This document shows positions 1-9,276 of a stretch of 43,316 nt of DNA, piece by piece. Position 1 is the first letter of the stretch. Each line of letters opens with the position of its first letter. The notes under the pieces are model-generated. The model did not search any database. It was not told the origin of the DNA and was given only the letters and a program-made list of their open reading frames with translations. The stretch comes from Methanobacteriota archaeon (GTDB lineage: Archaea > Thermoplasmatota > Poseidoniia > Poseidoniales > Poseidoniaceae), in assembly GCA_011524855.1 (NCBI GenBank), contig WTJK01000051.1, forward strand, positions 1 to 43,316, given 5' to 3'. The translations under genes and the position numbers were made by a program.

Positions 1-200
1 GCGAAATAGAACCGGTGCCACATCAACAAGTAGCCAAGTGCAGCGACGAACATCCAGGGCACGATCCGACTTCGCATGCTTTCAGGCACGCTGCCCCAGT
101 ACACGGTGGGGTCGTCCACCGCCTGGACGCCTCGAACGTAGGAGACCAACACGAGCGGTCCCAGCAACGTGGTGACCCAAAACACCGTGCTCAAGTTCAT
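1..200 (-). CDS. Membrane protein, partial (N-terminal 66 residues)
   Basis: Only the first 66 codons are present; the gene runs off the left edge of the window. Its ATG (bases 200-198) overlaps the TGA of the upstream transporter gene as ATGA, so the two are probably translationally coupled. The first about 20 residues form a hydrophobic segment (MNLSTVFWVTTLLGPLVLVS), followed by a polar stretch and a second hydrophobic segment (WMFVAALGYLLMW). This fits a small integral membrane protein. I do not recognise a family from the fragment. Coupling to the RND-type transporter suggests a membrane partner or a gene of the same pathway, which is inference. Confidence 0.6.
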   Translation of the reverse strand, partial: MNLSTVFWVTTLLGPLVLVSYVRGVQAVDDPTVYWGSVPESMRSRIVPWMFVAALGYLLMWHRFYF

Positions 201-3040
201 TCGCTGTCACCGGCCGACACCGTTCCCACATGGGTGGCAGGTGGGGTTGCGCCGCCACCGCCGTTCAGCACCTGTTGCTTCAGCGTGGCGTTGGCCGTTC
301 GCTTGAGGAAGGGCGAGTAGAACGCCGGCAGGATCAGCAAGCTCGAGAGCAGTGCCAAGGCGATGGCGACCACGAACGCCTGACCGAACAGCCGCAAGGG
401 GAGCAGGGCCGAGAGGTTGAGCACGGCAAACCCACCCGCCGTGGTGAGGGCTGCACCGAACATCGCACGGCCGGTGGTGGCGGTGGAACGTGCCACCCAC
501 TCGTGCGGGGTGCCGGTGGGGAAATGTTCCGCTTCCTCCTCCAGCCGCGTGGTGAAGTGCACGGCGTAGTCGACCCCAAGGCCGAGGGAAAGCGCTCCGA
601 TGGTGACCGTTTGGGCGTTGATGTTGTAGCCGGTGTACCCCATCAAACCGTACACCCACACCACGACCATCATCAGCGGGATCCACGAAACAAACCCGCG
701 CTGGGCGCCTTCACGGAGGTCTTGGTTGCGCACGGTGTGGATGCCCACGAGCATGAACAGGATGACGACGGCCACGATGCCCGTTGATTGGACGGATGCA
801 GAAGCCACGTCCGCCGTGGTTTGTGCCTGTATGAGGCTGCGGCCGCTGAGCAACAATTCGTGGTCCTCACCTGCCTCCAGGCTGAGGTCGACGAGGGCTG
901 CTTCCACCGATTCCGAGAAGTCCACCGTCGCCGACCAGTCCAACGTATCGGCTTGGAACGAGATGACGGTTTGCTCGCCGCTGCGTGCAAGCAGGCTCTT
1001 GGTGGTCTCCACACCGGTGAGGTTGTTCATCGACCACGCCTCCAAGTCGGCCCAGGCTTGAGCGTCGTTGGCTTCGATGCCGGTCATCCAACCGTCCACC
1101 GCTGCGTCACGGACCCGTGTTTGTTCAAGCACGTCCCACAACCCTGTAGGGACACCGGTGACATCGTCCCTGTCCATCAGGTGGTCCACCGCCAGCGCCC
1201 ACGCTGCTCGCCCTTCAGGGGAGAAGACATCGCCGTTGACCACGACGTACAGGGGTGAGCGACTTTCACCAAAGTCCTCGCTGATCATCAAGAAATCCTG
1301 CACCACAGGGATGGTGTCGTCCAGCTGGTCGCGTTGCTCAAACGCCACTTCGAGTTGTTGGAACCCGTAGAGCATGGGCAGCAGCAGCAACACGGCCAAG
1401 CCTGCGACCATGGCCGGTCGCTGGGACAACCCGGCAATCTTGTGGCTGAGCGGTCCGACCTCGACCTTGCTGGCCCTTGCAAGTGGGAGTTTCTTGGTGG
1501 GGAGGATGAGCATCAGCGCCGGCAAGGCGGAAATACTGAGCAAGTAGATGAAGAACAAGCCGATGGCGATGACCGTCCCGAACACCTGCAGGAACACCAG
1601 GGTGGAAAGCCGGAAGGAAAGGAAGCCGACGATGTCGGTGAAGATGGCAATGAGCAGGGCGATGGAAGTCAGGACCGTCCCTTGGCGAATGGCGCGTTGA
1701 CGAGCCGCCCTGTCGAAATCTCGCAAGGTGACTCGGCCCTGAGGGTTGCGCTTTTCTTCCTCGGTCAACTCCTCACGTATACGCATCACCACGTGCAGGC
1801 CGTAATCCACCCCGATGGCCAGCAGAAGCACGGGAATGGAATTCATGGCGGCGTTGAAGGTCATGTTCACGCCGGCGAATTGAAGCCACCCTGAGAGGCC
1901 GTAAGTGGCCAGGATGGCCAAGACCGTCAGCGAAAGGACGTAGACGGTTTCCCGGACGCTGCGGAAGTTGAACCACAGAATCACACCGAGCAGGAGCATG
2001 GCTGCGCTGGTGAGGATGCCGATCTCCTTGCCCAAGGTGGCTTGGGAATTCTTGGCAAACTGAGCGAAGGAGAAGGTCCGCACGTCTTCCACGCCGGTTT
2101 CGTTGCGAACGTTGGCCTCAACGACCAGCGCCCACGCTTCGAGGTCGGTTTGGACTTCGTCCAACACCTCGTACCCGTAATCTTCGGCTTCGCTCGACAC
2201 CACGAGCGTGATGAGCACCGGTCCGTCCGTGTTCCAGGGGTCGTTGGCATCTTCGTTGGGCAGGCACGAGAGCACGGCCGAACGGAAATCAACGGATTGC
2301 AGACCCGAAAGCGGACCAAGCTGGCCCAGGAGAGGACCGGTGACAGCGCTGATTTGACCCACCTGCGAGGGTGTTCGGCCGGCGGTCAACCCCTCCAATT
2401 GCCCCATCAATGCACCGATATCGGCGGAGAGGTTGTTCCCCGAGTCCAGACGAGGTAACCACTCGCTGGGTTCGCCTGCGTTCCAAGCACGGAGTCGTTC
2501 GGGGGTCACAGGCTCCACTGCTGGGACCTGGTTGCTGGCGTTGGCCAATTCGCTCAGGGCTGTGCTCAAGTTGGCGTCGTCCTGCGCCATCATGACACCG
2601 GTGAGGGCGCCCTGCAGGCCGTTCAGCCACGAGGCGGCCGTGAAGTTGTCCTGAAGGGCCATCCACTGCATCGCATTGGAGGCAGGCCCGTTGTTGGCCT
2701 GTGTACCGAACAGAGGGTAGAGGTAAGGGGCAAAATCTTCACTTTCGAGCAACAAGGCTTCGGCCGTGGCCAGACGCTCCCACGTGGAGGCGTCGTTGAG
2801 TGAACCGTTGGTCAAGGGGTCGATCACTCGGATGAAATCGATGTTTGAACGGTATTCTTGTTCGACCTCGCTGAGCAGGTCCACGCTGGGGTCGTCGGGA
2901 AAGAACCCGTCTTCGCTGTTGTCGAACTGAAGGTGCATCGCTCCCGAGGCCAGCACCATCACGGCCAGGAACACGCTGACAAACGCCGTCTTTGGTTTGT
3001 TCACGCTCCAGTCGGTCAGCATCATGAACGGATTGAGCAT
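197..3040 (-). CDS. RND/MMPL-family transporter (HAE3-like)
   Basis: This is an integral membrane transporter of the RND superfamily, probably exporting a hydrophobic or lipid-like substrate; the substrate cannot be read from sequence. It has the family's duplicated layout: one membrane helix near residues 18-37, a large extracytoplasmic domain to about 330, a helix bundle at about 335-560, a second extracytoplasmic domain to about 750, and a second bundle to about 912. Each bundle carries the RND-type GVDY-x2-H motif (AIGVDYGLHVVMR and LGLGVDYAVHFTTR). The length of 947 residues is usual for archaeal members. The ATG at 3040 (MLNPFMMLTDW) is chosen over an upstream start at 3154 because a TATA box sits exactly 26 bases before it, implying a leaderless mRNA, and the upstream extension has no family character. 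It overlaps the next gene by ATGA. Confidence 0.88.
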   Translation of the reverse strand: MLNPFMMLTDWSVNKPKTAFVSVFLAVMVLASGAMHLQFDNSEDGFFPDDPSVDLLSEVEQEYRSNIDFIRVIDPLTNGSLNDASTWERLATAEALLLESEDFAPYLYPLFGTQANNGPASNAMQWMALQDNFTAASWLNGLQGALTGVMMAQDDANLSTALSELANASNQVPAVEPVTPERLRAWNAGEPSEWLPRLDSGNNLSADIGALMGQLEGLTAGRTPSQVGQISAVTGPLLGQLGPLSGLQSVDFRSAVLSCLPNEDANDPWNTDGPVLITLVVSSEAEDYGYEVLDEVQTDLEAWALVVEANVRNETGVEDVRTFSFAQFAKNSQATLGKEIGILTSAAMLLLGVILWFNFRSVRETVYVLSLTVLAILATYGLSGWLQFAGVNMTFNAAMNSIPVLLLAIGVDYGLHVVMRIREELTEEEKRNPQGRVTLRDFDRAARQRAIRQGTVLTSIALLIAIFTDIVGFLSFRLSTLVFLQVFGTVIAIGLFFIYLLSISALPALMLILPTKKLPLARASKVEVGPLSHKIAGLSQRPAMVAGLAVLLLLPMLYGFQQLEVAFEQRDQLDDTIPVVQDFLMISEDFGESRSPLYVVVNGDVFSPEGRAAWALAVDHLMDRDDVTGVPTGLWDVLEQTRVRDAAVDGWMTGIEANDAQAWADLEAWSMNNLTGVETTKSLLARSGEQTVISFQADTLDWSATVDFSESVEAALVDLSLEAGEDHELLLSGRSLIQAQTTADVASASVQSTGIVAVVILFMLVGIHTVRNQDLREGAQRGFVSWIPLMMVVVWVYGLMGYTGYNINAQTVTIGALSLGLGVDYAVHFTTRLEEEAEHFPTGTPHEWVARSTATTGRAMFGAALTTAGGFAVLNLSALLPLRLFGQAFVVAIALALLSSLLILPAFYSPFLKRTANATLKQQVLNGGGGATPPATHVGTVSAGDSE

Positions 3041-3061
3041 GCATTGTTGGCCGGTTCCGAG

Positions 3062-3070
3062 GATATAAAC
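3062..3070 (-). promoter_or_regulatory. TATA box for the MMPL transporter gene
   Basis: On the minus strand the sequence is GTTTATATC, centred about 26 bases upstream of the ATG at 3040. Transcription would begin at or next to the start codon, giving a leaderless transcript. No Shine-Dalgarno-like sequence precedes the ATG, in agreement. Confidence 0.6.
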
Positions 3071-3259
3071 GACTGTTTTTTCATATCTTGTGGGCTTCAG
3101 CACAACACGGTGTTGAACGGATACCATGGGTTGCTGAGGACGAGCCTTTGCCAACGGAATCCGTCGGGGTACGTGTTGCTTGGGCCGTGGTGGGTGGTGC
3201 GCTGGGCCCCGTGGCTTTTGTTCGTCACCGTCCCCTCTTCAGATGCAAGCGTCTTTGGT

Positions 3260-3281
3260 GAATTTTGCAATTGAAAAATTC
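3260..3281 (-). terminator. Possible terminator hairpin after the MCC operon
   Basis: GAATTTT (3260-3266) pairs with AAAATTC (3275-3281) around a loop containing CAATTG, just downstream of the biotin-carrier stop codon at 3287. Read on the minus strand it includes a run of five T. The T-run suits archaeal termination, but the same AATT-rich pattern recurs elsewhere in the window, so the role is uncertain. The remaining bases between 3071 and 3259 show no gene. Confidence 0.35.
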
Positions 3282-3286
3282 AATGT

Positions 3287-3754
3287 TCAATTGGTTTCTT
3301 CCAATTCCAAGAGGACGGCGCCCTGCGGCACCTGTTCTCCAGCTTGGTGGTGAACGGCGGTCACCGTCCCATCGTGTGCTGCCACAATCCGGTGTTCCAT
3401 TTTCATGGCTTCCAACACCATGAGCGCCTGACCGGCTTGGACTTCATCACCCGGCTCAACCAGGGTCTCGAGCACTTTGCCGGGCATGGGGGCGACCAAC
3501 CCTCCTCCGTGTTGTTGTGATGACGCACCCGGTTCCATGCGTTCGAGCGCAAACGTGTGGCCGTCGAGGTGCACCCACCACACATCGCCCACTTTGGCAG
3601 CGTGGGCCAAGGCCGTTCGACCGTCGGCCATCCTCACGTGCAACCGTCCTCGAGTGTGCTGGTTGATCGTGGCCCCTTCCCAATCCCACCCACCATCGGT
3701 CTTGTTGAGCGTCACCTCAACTTCGTCACCGTTCACGTTGAACCGGTGCTGCAT
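3287..3754 (-). CDS. Biotin carboxyl carrier subunit of methylcrotonyl-CoA carboxylase
   Basis: This 155-residue protein carries the biotin that shuttles carboxyl groups between the biotin carboxylase and carboxyltransferase subunits. The C-terminal about 75 residues are a biotinyl domain with EAMKMEH, in which Lys118 is the expected biotinylated residue, preceded by the usual APMPGKV segment. The N-terminal about 70 residues (MQHRFNVNGDEVEVTL...) look like the beta-rich linker domain that precedes the biotinyl domain in MCC alpha chains. The start overlaps the biotin carboxylase stop as TGATG, so synthesis is probably coupled. In most organisms this part is fused to the biotin carboxylase; here it is a separate chain. 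In-frame sequence upstream of 3754 belongs to the other gene in a shifted frame, so the ATG at 3754 is firm. Confidence 0.88.
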   Translation of the reverse strand: MQHRFNVNGDEVEVTLNKTDGGWDWEGATINQHTRGRLHVRMADGRTALAHAAKVGDVWWVHLDGHTFALERMEPGASSQQHGGGLVAPMPGKVLETLVEPGDEVQAGQALMVLEAMKMEHRIVAAHDGTVTAVHHQAGEQVPQGAVLLELEETN

Positions 3755-5265
3755 CAGGGGTACCTCCTCGAAAGGGTGGCAAAGGGGCTCGCAGGCCCCT
3801 CGGCCTGGGCGGCTCCACCGCTGCTGCTTGTGCTGCGATGCATACCGAAGGATTCCGCTGCTGCAGCGCTTGCCATGGCGGCGTTGACGAGGGCTTCGCT
3901 CCGCATCGGGGACCAACCGTTGGGCCAAGTGTCTTCGATGGTGGTGGTGGTGGTGGCACCGTTCACGACGTCTTCGTTGTCGCACAGCTCTCGGAGGAAC
4001 CGAACATTGGTGGTGGTGCCGAGCACAACAAACTCATCCAGTGCTCGTCGCATGCGCTCCAACGCCTCGTTTCGTGAGGGTGCCCAGACGATGAGTTTGG
4101 CCAGCATCGGGTCGTAATTCGGGGTCACCTCGTCGCCTTCACGTACACCCGTATCCAGGCGAACGCCCGGTCCTTCGGGAGGTCGGAAGACCGTTAAGGG
4201 GCCGATGGCCGGAAGGAAGCCGTTGGCGGGGTCTTCGGCATAGAGGCGCACTTCGATGGCATGTCCCCGAAGATGAAGGTCCCCGCACGACATCGGTTGT
4301 CCGTCAGCAATGCGGAGTTGTTCGCGAACGATGTCGACCCCCGTGACGAGTTCCGTGACGGGATGTTCCACCTGAATGCGGGTGTTCATCTCCAAGAAGA
4401 AGAACTCACCCGACGGCGCCAGCAGGAATTCCACCGTGCCGGCTCCTTCGTAATCGACCGCTTTCGCCGCCGCAACGGCTGCCGCCCCCATGGCTTCCCG
4501 CAGTTCTGCGTTCATCGTCGGTCCCGGGGCCTCCTCAAACACCTTTTGATGGCGACGCTGGACGCTGCATTCACGCTCTCCGAGGTGAACGGTGGTGCCG
4601 GTCCGGTCGGCGAGCACCTGAATCTCGATGTGTTTGGAACCGGACAACAACCGCTCAACGTAGATGCGACCGTCGCCAAACGCAGCGACTGCTTCACGAC
4701 GAGCCGCAACAGCGGCCTCCTCAAACGCGTCGGGAGAGGTCACGGCTCGCATGCCTTTGCCACCTCCACCGCTTGATGCTTTGAGCAGCAGTGGATAGCC
4801 GACCCTTTCTGCGGCCTCTTTGAGGGCGATCAACGCTTCCGCCTCGTCCTCGGTCTCCACCTCTTCACCGGGGATCACCGGTACACCGGCGGCCTTCATC
4901 GTCTTGCGAGCGGTCATCTTGTCGCCCATTTGTTCAATGGCGTGCGGGGAAGGGCCGATCCATACCAACCCGGCGTCCATCACCGCTTGTGCGAAGTCCG
5001 CACGCTCCGAAAGAAAGCCAAAGCCCGGGTGGATGCCGTCCGTGCCCGTCGAGCGGGCTGCGTTGATGATTTGGGCCTGGTCAAGGTAGGTGGTGGCGAT
5101 GGTGTCGCCCTCCAGCAGCACGACTTCATCGGCCAGTTCGGTGAAGAGGGTACCCTGATCGTTAGGGGCGCAGACGGCCACCGTGCTCAAACCGGCCTCA
5201 CGGCAGGCCCGAAGCACGCGACAAGCGATTTCGCCCCGGTTGGCAACGAGGATTTTCTTCATCAT
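3754..5265 (-). CDS. Biotin carboxylase subunit of methylcrotonyl-CoA carboxylase
   Basis: ATP-grasp biotin carboxylase of about 503 residues; it carboxylates the biotin of the carrier protein with ATP and bicarbonate. The N-terminus (MMKKILVANRGEIACRVLRA) is the family signature. The glycine-rich ATP loop (KASSGGGGKGMR), the HLGERECSVQRRHQK segment and the EMNTRIQVEHPVTE catalytic segment are all intact. Gene order with the MCC beta chain, a hydratase and a carrier protein points to leucine degradation rather than fatty-acid synthesis, but an acetyl- or propionyl-CoA role of this subunit cannot be excluded because such subunits are sometimes shared. The ATG at 5265 follows the hydratase TGA by 2 bases; 5262 is an equally possible ATG. 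The C-terminal about 45 residues are rich in Ala and Ser and may be a flexible tether. Confidence 0.88.
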   Translation of the reverse strand: MMKKILVANRGEIACRVLRACREAGLSTVAVCAPNDQGTLFTELADEVVLLEGDTIATTYLDQAQIINAARSTGTDGIHPGFGFLSERADFAQAVMDAGLVWIGPSPHAIEQMGDKMTARKTMKAAGVPVIPGEEVETEDEAEALIALKEAAERVGYPLLLKASSGGGGKGMRAVTSPDAFEEAAVAARREAVAAFGDGRIYVERLLSGSKHIEIQVLADRTGTTVHLGERECSVQRRHQKVFEEAPGPTMNAELREAMGAAAVAAAKAVDYEGAGTVEFLLAPSGEFFFLEMNTRIQVEHPVTELVTGVDIVREQLRIADGQPMSCGDLHLRGHAIEVRLYAEDPANGFLPAIGPLTVFRPPEGPGVRLDTGVREGDEVTPNYDPMLAKLIVWAPSRNEALERMRRALDEFVVLGTTTNVRFLRELCDNEDVVNGATTTTTIEDTWPNGWSPMRSEALVNAAMASAAAAESFGMHRSTSSSGGAAQAEGPASPFATLSRRYP

Positions 5266-5267
5266 GG

Positions 5268-6128
5268 TCAAGCCTCGGGGTCGGGTTTCCAGTTGGGGGG
5301 TCGCTTCTCAAGGAACGAGGAGAGGCCTTCCTGACCTTCGTCAGAACCCCGCATCCGGCTGGTGAAATCAAGGGTCCAGGTGCGCAAGGCGGGATCGTCA
5401 CCCGTCCAGCGGTCAAAGCCCAAGGTCAACTCTTTCGCCAACGTCACGGCCGAGGGGCCGGTGGTCATGACTTCGGCCACGATGTCCTCAATCGCTGAGG
5501 GGAGGTCATCAGCACCGTCCACCACGCGTTCAACGAACCCGATGCGAAGCGCTTCTTCGGCTTCGACTCGGCTGGCCTGCATGGCGAGTCGGCGGAACGT
5601 GGCAGACCCGAGCCGTCGGTACACGTAGGGTCCGATGACGGCGGGCAAGATGCCCAGTTTGCCTTCCGAGAGGGCGATACGAACGTTGGCGGTGGCGGCC
5701 ACGTAATCGCAGCATGCCACCAGCCCCGCACCGCCGCCCAGAGCCACACCTTGCACGGCACCGATGGTGAAGCAGGGGTGGGACCACAACCCGTGAAACA
5801 AGCGGTCGAGGCGCTCGGAATCTCGACGGTTCTCCTCGGGGGTGTTGGCGCCCGCGTCACGCATCATGTTGATGTCGGCACCGGCACAGAAATGCCGTCC
5901 TTCCCCCTTGAGCACGAGCGTTCGCAGGTAGGGGCGACCTTCAGCGTCGTGAAGGGCGTTCATGCGCCCTGCACTCCGGTCAGCCGTCCACTCCAGCACG
6001 TCGATGAGTTCGGTGATGAGGGGTACGTTGAGGGCGTTGAACTTCTCAGGGCGCGAAAGCGACACCGTGGCATGCGCTCCATCGATGAGCAGTTGGACAT
6101 GTTCGGTGGGGGGTTGGTGGTCCATCAT
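5268..6128 (-). CDS. Enoyl-CoA hydratase family, probably methylglutaconyl-CoA hydratase
   Basis: Crotonase-fold enzyme of 286 residues. The oxyanion-hole segments are visible as HFCAGADINMM and ALGGGAGLVACCDYVA. The following LSEGKLGILPAVIGPYVYRR closely resembles the LSE-x-LG-PAVI-PYV stretch that I know from LiuC-type methylglutaconyl-CoA hydratases, the enzyme acting directly after methylcrotonyl-CoA carboxylase in leucine degradation. Its position between the two MCC catalytic subunit genes supports that step. Other hydratases of the superfamily remain possible. Start: ATG at 6128, with another in-frame ATG at 6125. The upstream gap (6129-6170) is AT-rich and holds TTTTATTTT on the minus strand about 22-25 bases before the ATG, a possible internal promoter. 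Confidence 0.82.
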   Translation of the reverse strand: MMDHQPPTEHVQLLIDGAHATVSLSRPEKFNALNVPLITELIDVLEWTADRSAGRMNALHDAEGRPYLRTLVLKGEGRHFCAGADINMMRDAGANTPEENRRDSERLDRLFHGLWSHPCFTIGAVQGVALGGGAGLVACCDYVAATANVRIALSEGKLGILPAVIGPYVYRRLGSATFRRLAMQASRVEAEEALRIGFVERVVDGADDLPSAIEDIVAEVMTTGPSAVTLAKELTLGFDRWTGDDPALRTWTLDFTSRMRGSDEGQEGLSSFLEKRPPNWKPDPEA

Positions 6129-6170
6129 GGTCAAAACTCCAGTTGGAAAATAAAATTTGCAATTGATATT

Positions 6171-7781
6171 TCACATTCGGAAGACGCCGAAGCGGTGGTC
6201 GGGCAGCGGGGCGTTCCTCGACGCCGCTAAACACAACCCGAGGACGTCGCGCGTGTCCCTCGGATCGATGATGCCGTCGTCCCACAGCCGAGCCGTGGAA
6301 TAGTAGGGGCTCCCTTCGGTTTCGTACTTGTCGAGAATGGGCGCTCTGAACGCTTCCAGTTCCTCGCCTTTCAGGGGCGGCTGTCCTTCGCGTGCACGCT
6401 GGTCTTGCTTGACGGTGGTCAACACGTCGGCGGCTTGCGGCCCACCCATCACGCTGATGCGGCTGTTGGGCCACATGAACAGGAAGCGAGGGTCGTACGC
6501 ACGTCCGCACATGCCGTAGTTGCCGGCACCGTGCGAGCCGCCGATGATGACGGTGAACTTGGGCACGTTCACGCAGGACACGGCGGTGACCAATTTGGCA
6601 CCGTCTTTGGCGATGCCACCGGCCTCGTAGGCTTTGCCAACCATGAACCCGGTGATGTTTTGCAGGAACACCAAAGGAATGCCTCGCTGGCCGCACAGTT
6701 CCACAAAGTGGGCGCCTTTTTGGGATGATTCGGAAAACAAAATTCCGTTGTTGGCCACGATGCCGACTTTGTGGCCGTGGATGGAAGCAAAACCGCAGAT
6801 CAGGGTGGTGCCGTATCGGGCCTTGAATTCATGGAAGCGAGAACCGTCCACGATGCGAGCGATGATTTCCCGCACGTCAACGGGCGTGCGGTTGTCGGCG
6901 GGGATCAACCCGAGCAGGTCCTCCACATCGTGTGCGGGGGCTTCCACCTCGGTGAAGGCTGCAGGCGCAAGCTCACGTGGCCCCAGGTTCTCAACGACGT
7001 TTCGAACCAGACGCAGGGCCTCGTCTTCGTCTTCGGCAAAATGGTCGGCGACGCCGCTTTCAGCGGTGTGAACGTCGGCGCCCCCGAGTTCTTCAGCGGT
7101 CACCTCTTCACCGGTGGCGGCTTTGACCAGCGGTGGGCCAGCGAGGAAGATGGTGCCGTTGCCCTTGACGATGATCGACTCGTCGGACATGGCAGGGACG
7201 TAGGCCCCTCCGGCCGTGCAGGATCCCAAAACTGCGGCCACCTGCGGGATGCCATCGCCCGACATGCGTGCCTGATTGCGGAAGATGCGTCCGAAGTGGC
7301 CGATGTCAGGAAACACTTCGTCCTGCATGGGCAAGAACGCCCCACCCGAGTCCACGAGGTAAATGCACGGGAGGTGGTTTTCGTGGGCCACCGTTTGCGC
7401 TCGAATGTGCTTTTTGACCGTCATGGGATAATAGGAACCGCCTTTGACCGTGGCGTCGTTGGCGACGAAGAGGCATTCGCGACCGTGGACCAGACCGATC
7501 CCTGTCACCACGCCAGCAGCATGGGCGCGTCCATCGTAGAGGTCGTAGGCGGCCAGCGGTGACAACTCAAGGAAAGCGGTGCCGGGGTCGATGATACGTT
7601 CAATGCGCTCACGGGGGAGGTGCTTGCCTCGGCTGCGATGGCGTTCGACGTATTTTCCGCCCCCCCCTTGCGAGGCAGCGTCAAGGCGCTGACGAAGGGT
7701 CTCAATGAGCGCGAGGTTGTGGGTGCGGCGCGATTCAAATTCGGGGTCCGCTCGGTTCACCGCCGTGGGTAATCGGTCCAT
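6171..7781 (-). CDS. Methylcrotonyl-CoA carboxylase, carboxyltransferase (beta) subunit
   Basis: Transfers the carboxyl group from biotin to 3-methylcrotonyl-CoA in leucine catabolism (EC 6.4.1.4 together with its partners). The match to MCC beta chains is strong throughout: [125 protein letters not shown], and the terminal FGVFRM. I chose the ATG at 7781 ([10 protein letters not shown]), which gives 536 residues and matches the usual N-terminus. An in-frame ATG at 7826 would add 15 residues, but that stretch contains TTA and ATA codons that look rare here and a perfect hairpin, so it looks like leader. No isovaleryl-CoA dehydrogenase or HMG-CoA lyase gene is visible nearby. Confidence 0.93.
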   Translation of the reverse strand: MDRLPTAVNRADPEFESRRTHNLALIETLRQRLDAASQGGGGKYVERHRSRGKHLPRERIERIIDPGTAFLELSPLAAYDLYDGRAHAAGVVTGIGLVHGRECLFVANDATVKGGSYYPMTVKKHIRAQTVAHENHLPCIYLVDSGGAFLPMQDEVFPDIGHFGRIFRNQARMSGDGIPQVAAVLGSCTAGGAYVPAMSDESIIVKGNGTIFLAGPPLVKAATGEEVTAEELGGADVHTAESGVADHFAEDEDEALRLVRNVVENLGPRELAPAAFTEVEAPAHDVEDLLGLIPADNRTPVDVREIIARIVDGSRFHEFKARYGTTLICGFASIHGHKVGIVANNGILFSESSQKGAHFVELCGQRGIPLVFLQNITGFMVGKAYEAGGIAKDGAKLVTAVSCVNVPKFTVIIGGSHGAGNYGMCGRAYDPRFLFMWPNSRISVMGGPQAADVLTTVKQDQRAREGQPPLKGEELEAFRAPILDKYETEGSPYYSTARLWDDGIIDPRDTRDVLGLCLAASRNAPLPDHRFGVFRM

Positions 7782-7814
7782 CTCCAGCCCTCGTATCAGC
7801 GAGGGACGCTCCGC

Positions 7815-7820
7815 ATTTAA
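7815..7820 (-). promoter_or_regulatory. Possible TATA element for the MCC cluster
   Basis: TTAAAT on the minus strand would place the transcription start near 7792, about 11 bases before the ATG at 7781. It lies downstream of the DUF63 stop at 7861, so the MCC cluster could be transcribed on its own. The match is short and there is no experimental support. Confidence 0.3.
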
Positions 7821-7860
7821 TCCCATGCGAACGGACAACGCCAGCGGGAGAGGCCAGCCG

Positions 7861-9276
7861 TCAAACGCCCAACATCAGCCGACCGATGTCGCGCAGTCCG
7901 GGTGCAAGGCCAACGATCAGCACGGCCAACACGATGAGCACGCGGAAGTGTTGCTGACGCTCTTCCACGCGCATTTGGACAAACAAGTAGGCGATGAGGC
8001 CCACCAGCAGGGCCTTGACCAGTGCAAACAGCCATGCGCCCTCACCAAAATCAATCCCGAGCATCTCGTTCAGCTGACCGCCGTACACGATGACTTGGTT
8101 GCTGACAGGATGCTTCTCACCGTAGCCAAAGAGGTCGATGCCCACCATGGTGGCGATACCATCGCACAGCTGACCGTACACCATCCCCAGCACCATCGGG
8201 TGAGCCAGAAGGGCCCTGTTGGAGAGAAATTCCACCGGGTGGTCCTTCCATGCATCGGGTTGTGCTTCCCATTGCTTGAGCGAGATGCCTGTCGGCAGGA
8301 CGCCCGGGAGGTGGCCCGTGAGCGCCAATTGCCGAGCATCGTCCTTTCCGTAGCGGTACATCACGAAGCACACCAGGGCGGGCAGACCGAGGACCAAGAA
8401 CGCCGGCCACACCGTGATGTCACCGGACACGCGTCCGCTTTCTTGGGCCCACGGCGTTGCCATGAATTGAATCCAGTGTCCCACACCGAGGACCACCGCT
8501 CCCAACGCAAAGGAGAGCATGCTTCGGGTGATGGACGGCCATTTGCGTGTTTGAACCAGCGTCAGCCACACCGTGGCCACGCCGAGCACCATGGCGAGTC
8601 GACCGTAGAAGAACCCTGAATCGGAATGTTCGGCGTAAGCGGGGGCATACAGCCACCACCACTGGAGGATGATGCCCAGCCCCATGATGGCAAAGAGCAT
8701 TGTTCGTTGAGCGTCCTCAGCTCGGTCGCTGTGGCTGTTGTCCCACTTGCGTCCGGTGAGGTGTCCGAGGACGGCCACACCGATCAACCAGGCGGCGAGG
8801 TGCAGGTGAATGATGGGTGAAATGAACAACACATCCGTCTCGGATGAAAAAAAGTCAGCGTCTTCCAGCACTCGCATGACCGGAGCCACACAAACCCATG
8901 CGATGAGCGCCAGCGTCATCCGGTCGTCAGCAGGGAGGTTCCACTTTCGGAACAGCGCCTGAAGCACCACCACACACGCCAGCATGCTGCCGGTGTAAAT
9001 GGCGGTGTTCTGCGGGGTGTAGCCCGCATCGCCTGCACTGCCAGCGTCTTTGACGACCGGATCCCAGACGATGGGCTTGAGGGTGTCGGTCCAGACGGTG
9101 TCAAAGGCCAGCACGAGCGAAGCACACGCGACAACGATCGCACCCAAGGCCGCCCAAATGAGGGCTTTCTCCAAGGGCGAGTACACATCGGAGGGCAAAG
9201 AGGGTTCGAACGTCGGGGTGTTCTCGACGTCGTCCATGCCTTCCACCGGGTGTTTTGGCCGTTGTTGACCGGTCAC
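7861..9276 (-). CDS. DUF63-family polytopic membrane protein
   Basis: An integral membrane protein of 471 residues with about ten hydrophobic segments. It resembles the archaeal DUF63 family, a group without known function. The clearest part is the C-terminal end, [15 protein letters not shown], which I recognise as the family's terminal GPGLRD-type motif. The N-terminal about 30 residues are polar, followed by the first helix ([20 protein letters not shown]). The GTG at 9276 overlaps the FKBP stop as GTGA. An ATG at 9237 ([10 protein letters not shown]) is an alternative start giving 458 residues. It lies in a run with FKBP, CcmF and geranylgeranyl reductase, so a role in membrane or respiratory-chain biogenesis is possible but not shown. 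Confidence 0.78.
   Translation of the reverse strand: MTGQQRPKHPVEGMDDVENTPTFEPSLPSDVYSPLEKALIWAALGAIVVACASLVLAFDTVWTDTLKPIVWDPVVKDAGSAGDAGYTPQNTAIYTGSMLACVVVLQALFRKWNLPADDRMTLALIAWVCVAPVMRVLEDADFFSSETDVLFISPIIHLHLAAWLIGVAVLGHLTGRKWDNSHSDRAEDAQRTMLFAIMGLGIILQWWWLYAPAYAEHSDSGFFYGRLAMVLGVATVWLTLVQTRKWPSITRSMLSFALGAVVLGVGHWIQFMATPWAQESGRVSGDITVWPAFLVLGLPALVCFVMYRYGKDDARQLALTGHLPGVLPTGISLKQWEAQPDAWKDHPVEFLSNRALLAHPMVLGMVYGQLCDGIATMVGIDLFGYGEKHPVSNQVIVYGGQLNEMLGIDFGEGAWLFALVKALLVGLIAYLFVQMRVEERQQHFRVLIVLAVLIVGLAPGLRDIGRLMLGV

Noticed and set aside
2858-3274. Plus-strand ORF of 138 codons opposite the MMPL start
   Set aside because: It is antisense to the transporter and its promoter region, has no family features and crosses the leaderless TATA site.
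6771-7562. Plus-strand ORF of 263 codons opposite the MCC beta gene
   Set aside because: Antisense shadow of a gene that matches MCC beta end to end.
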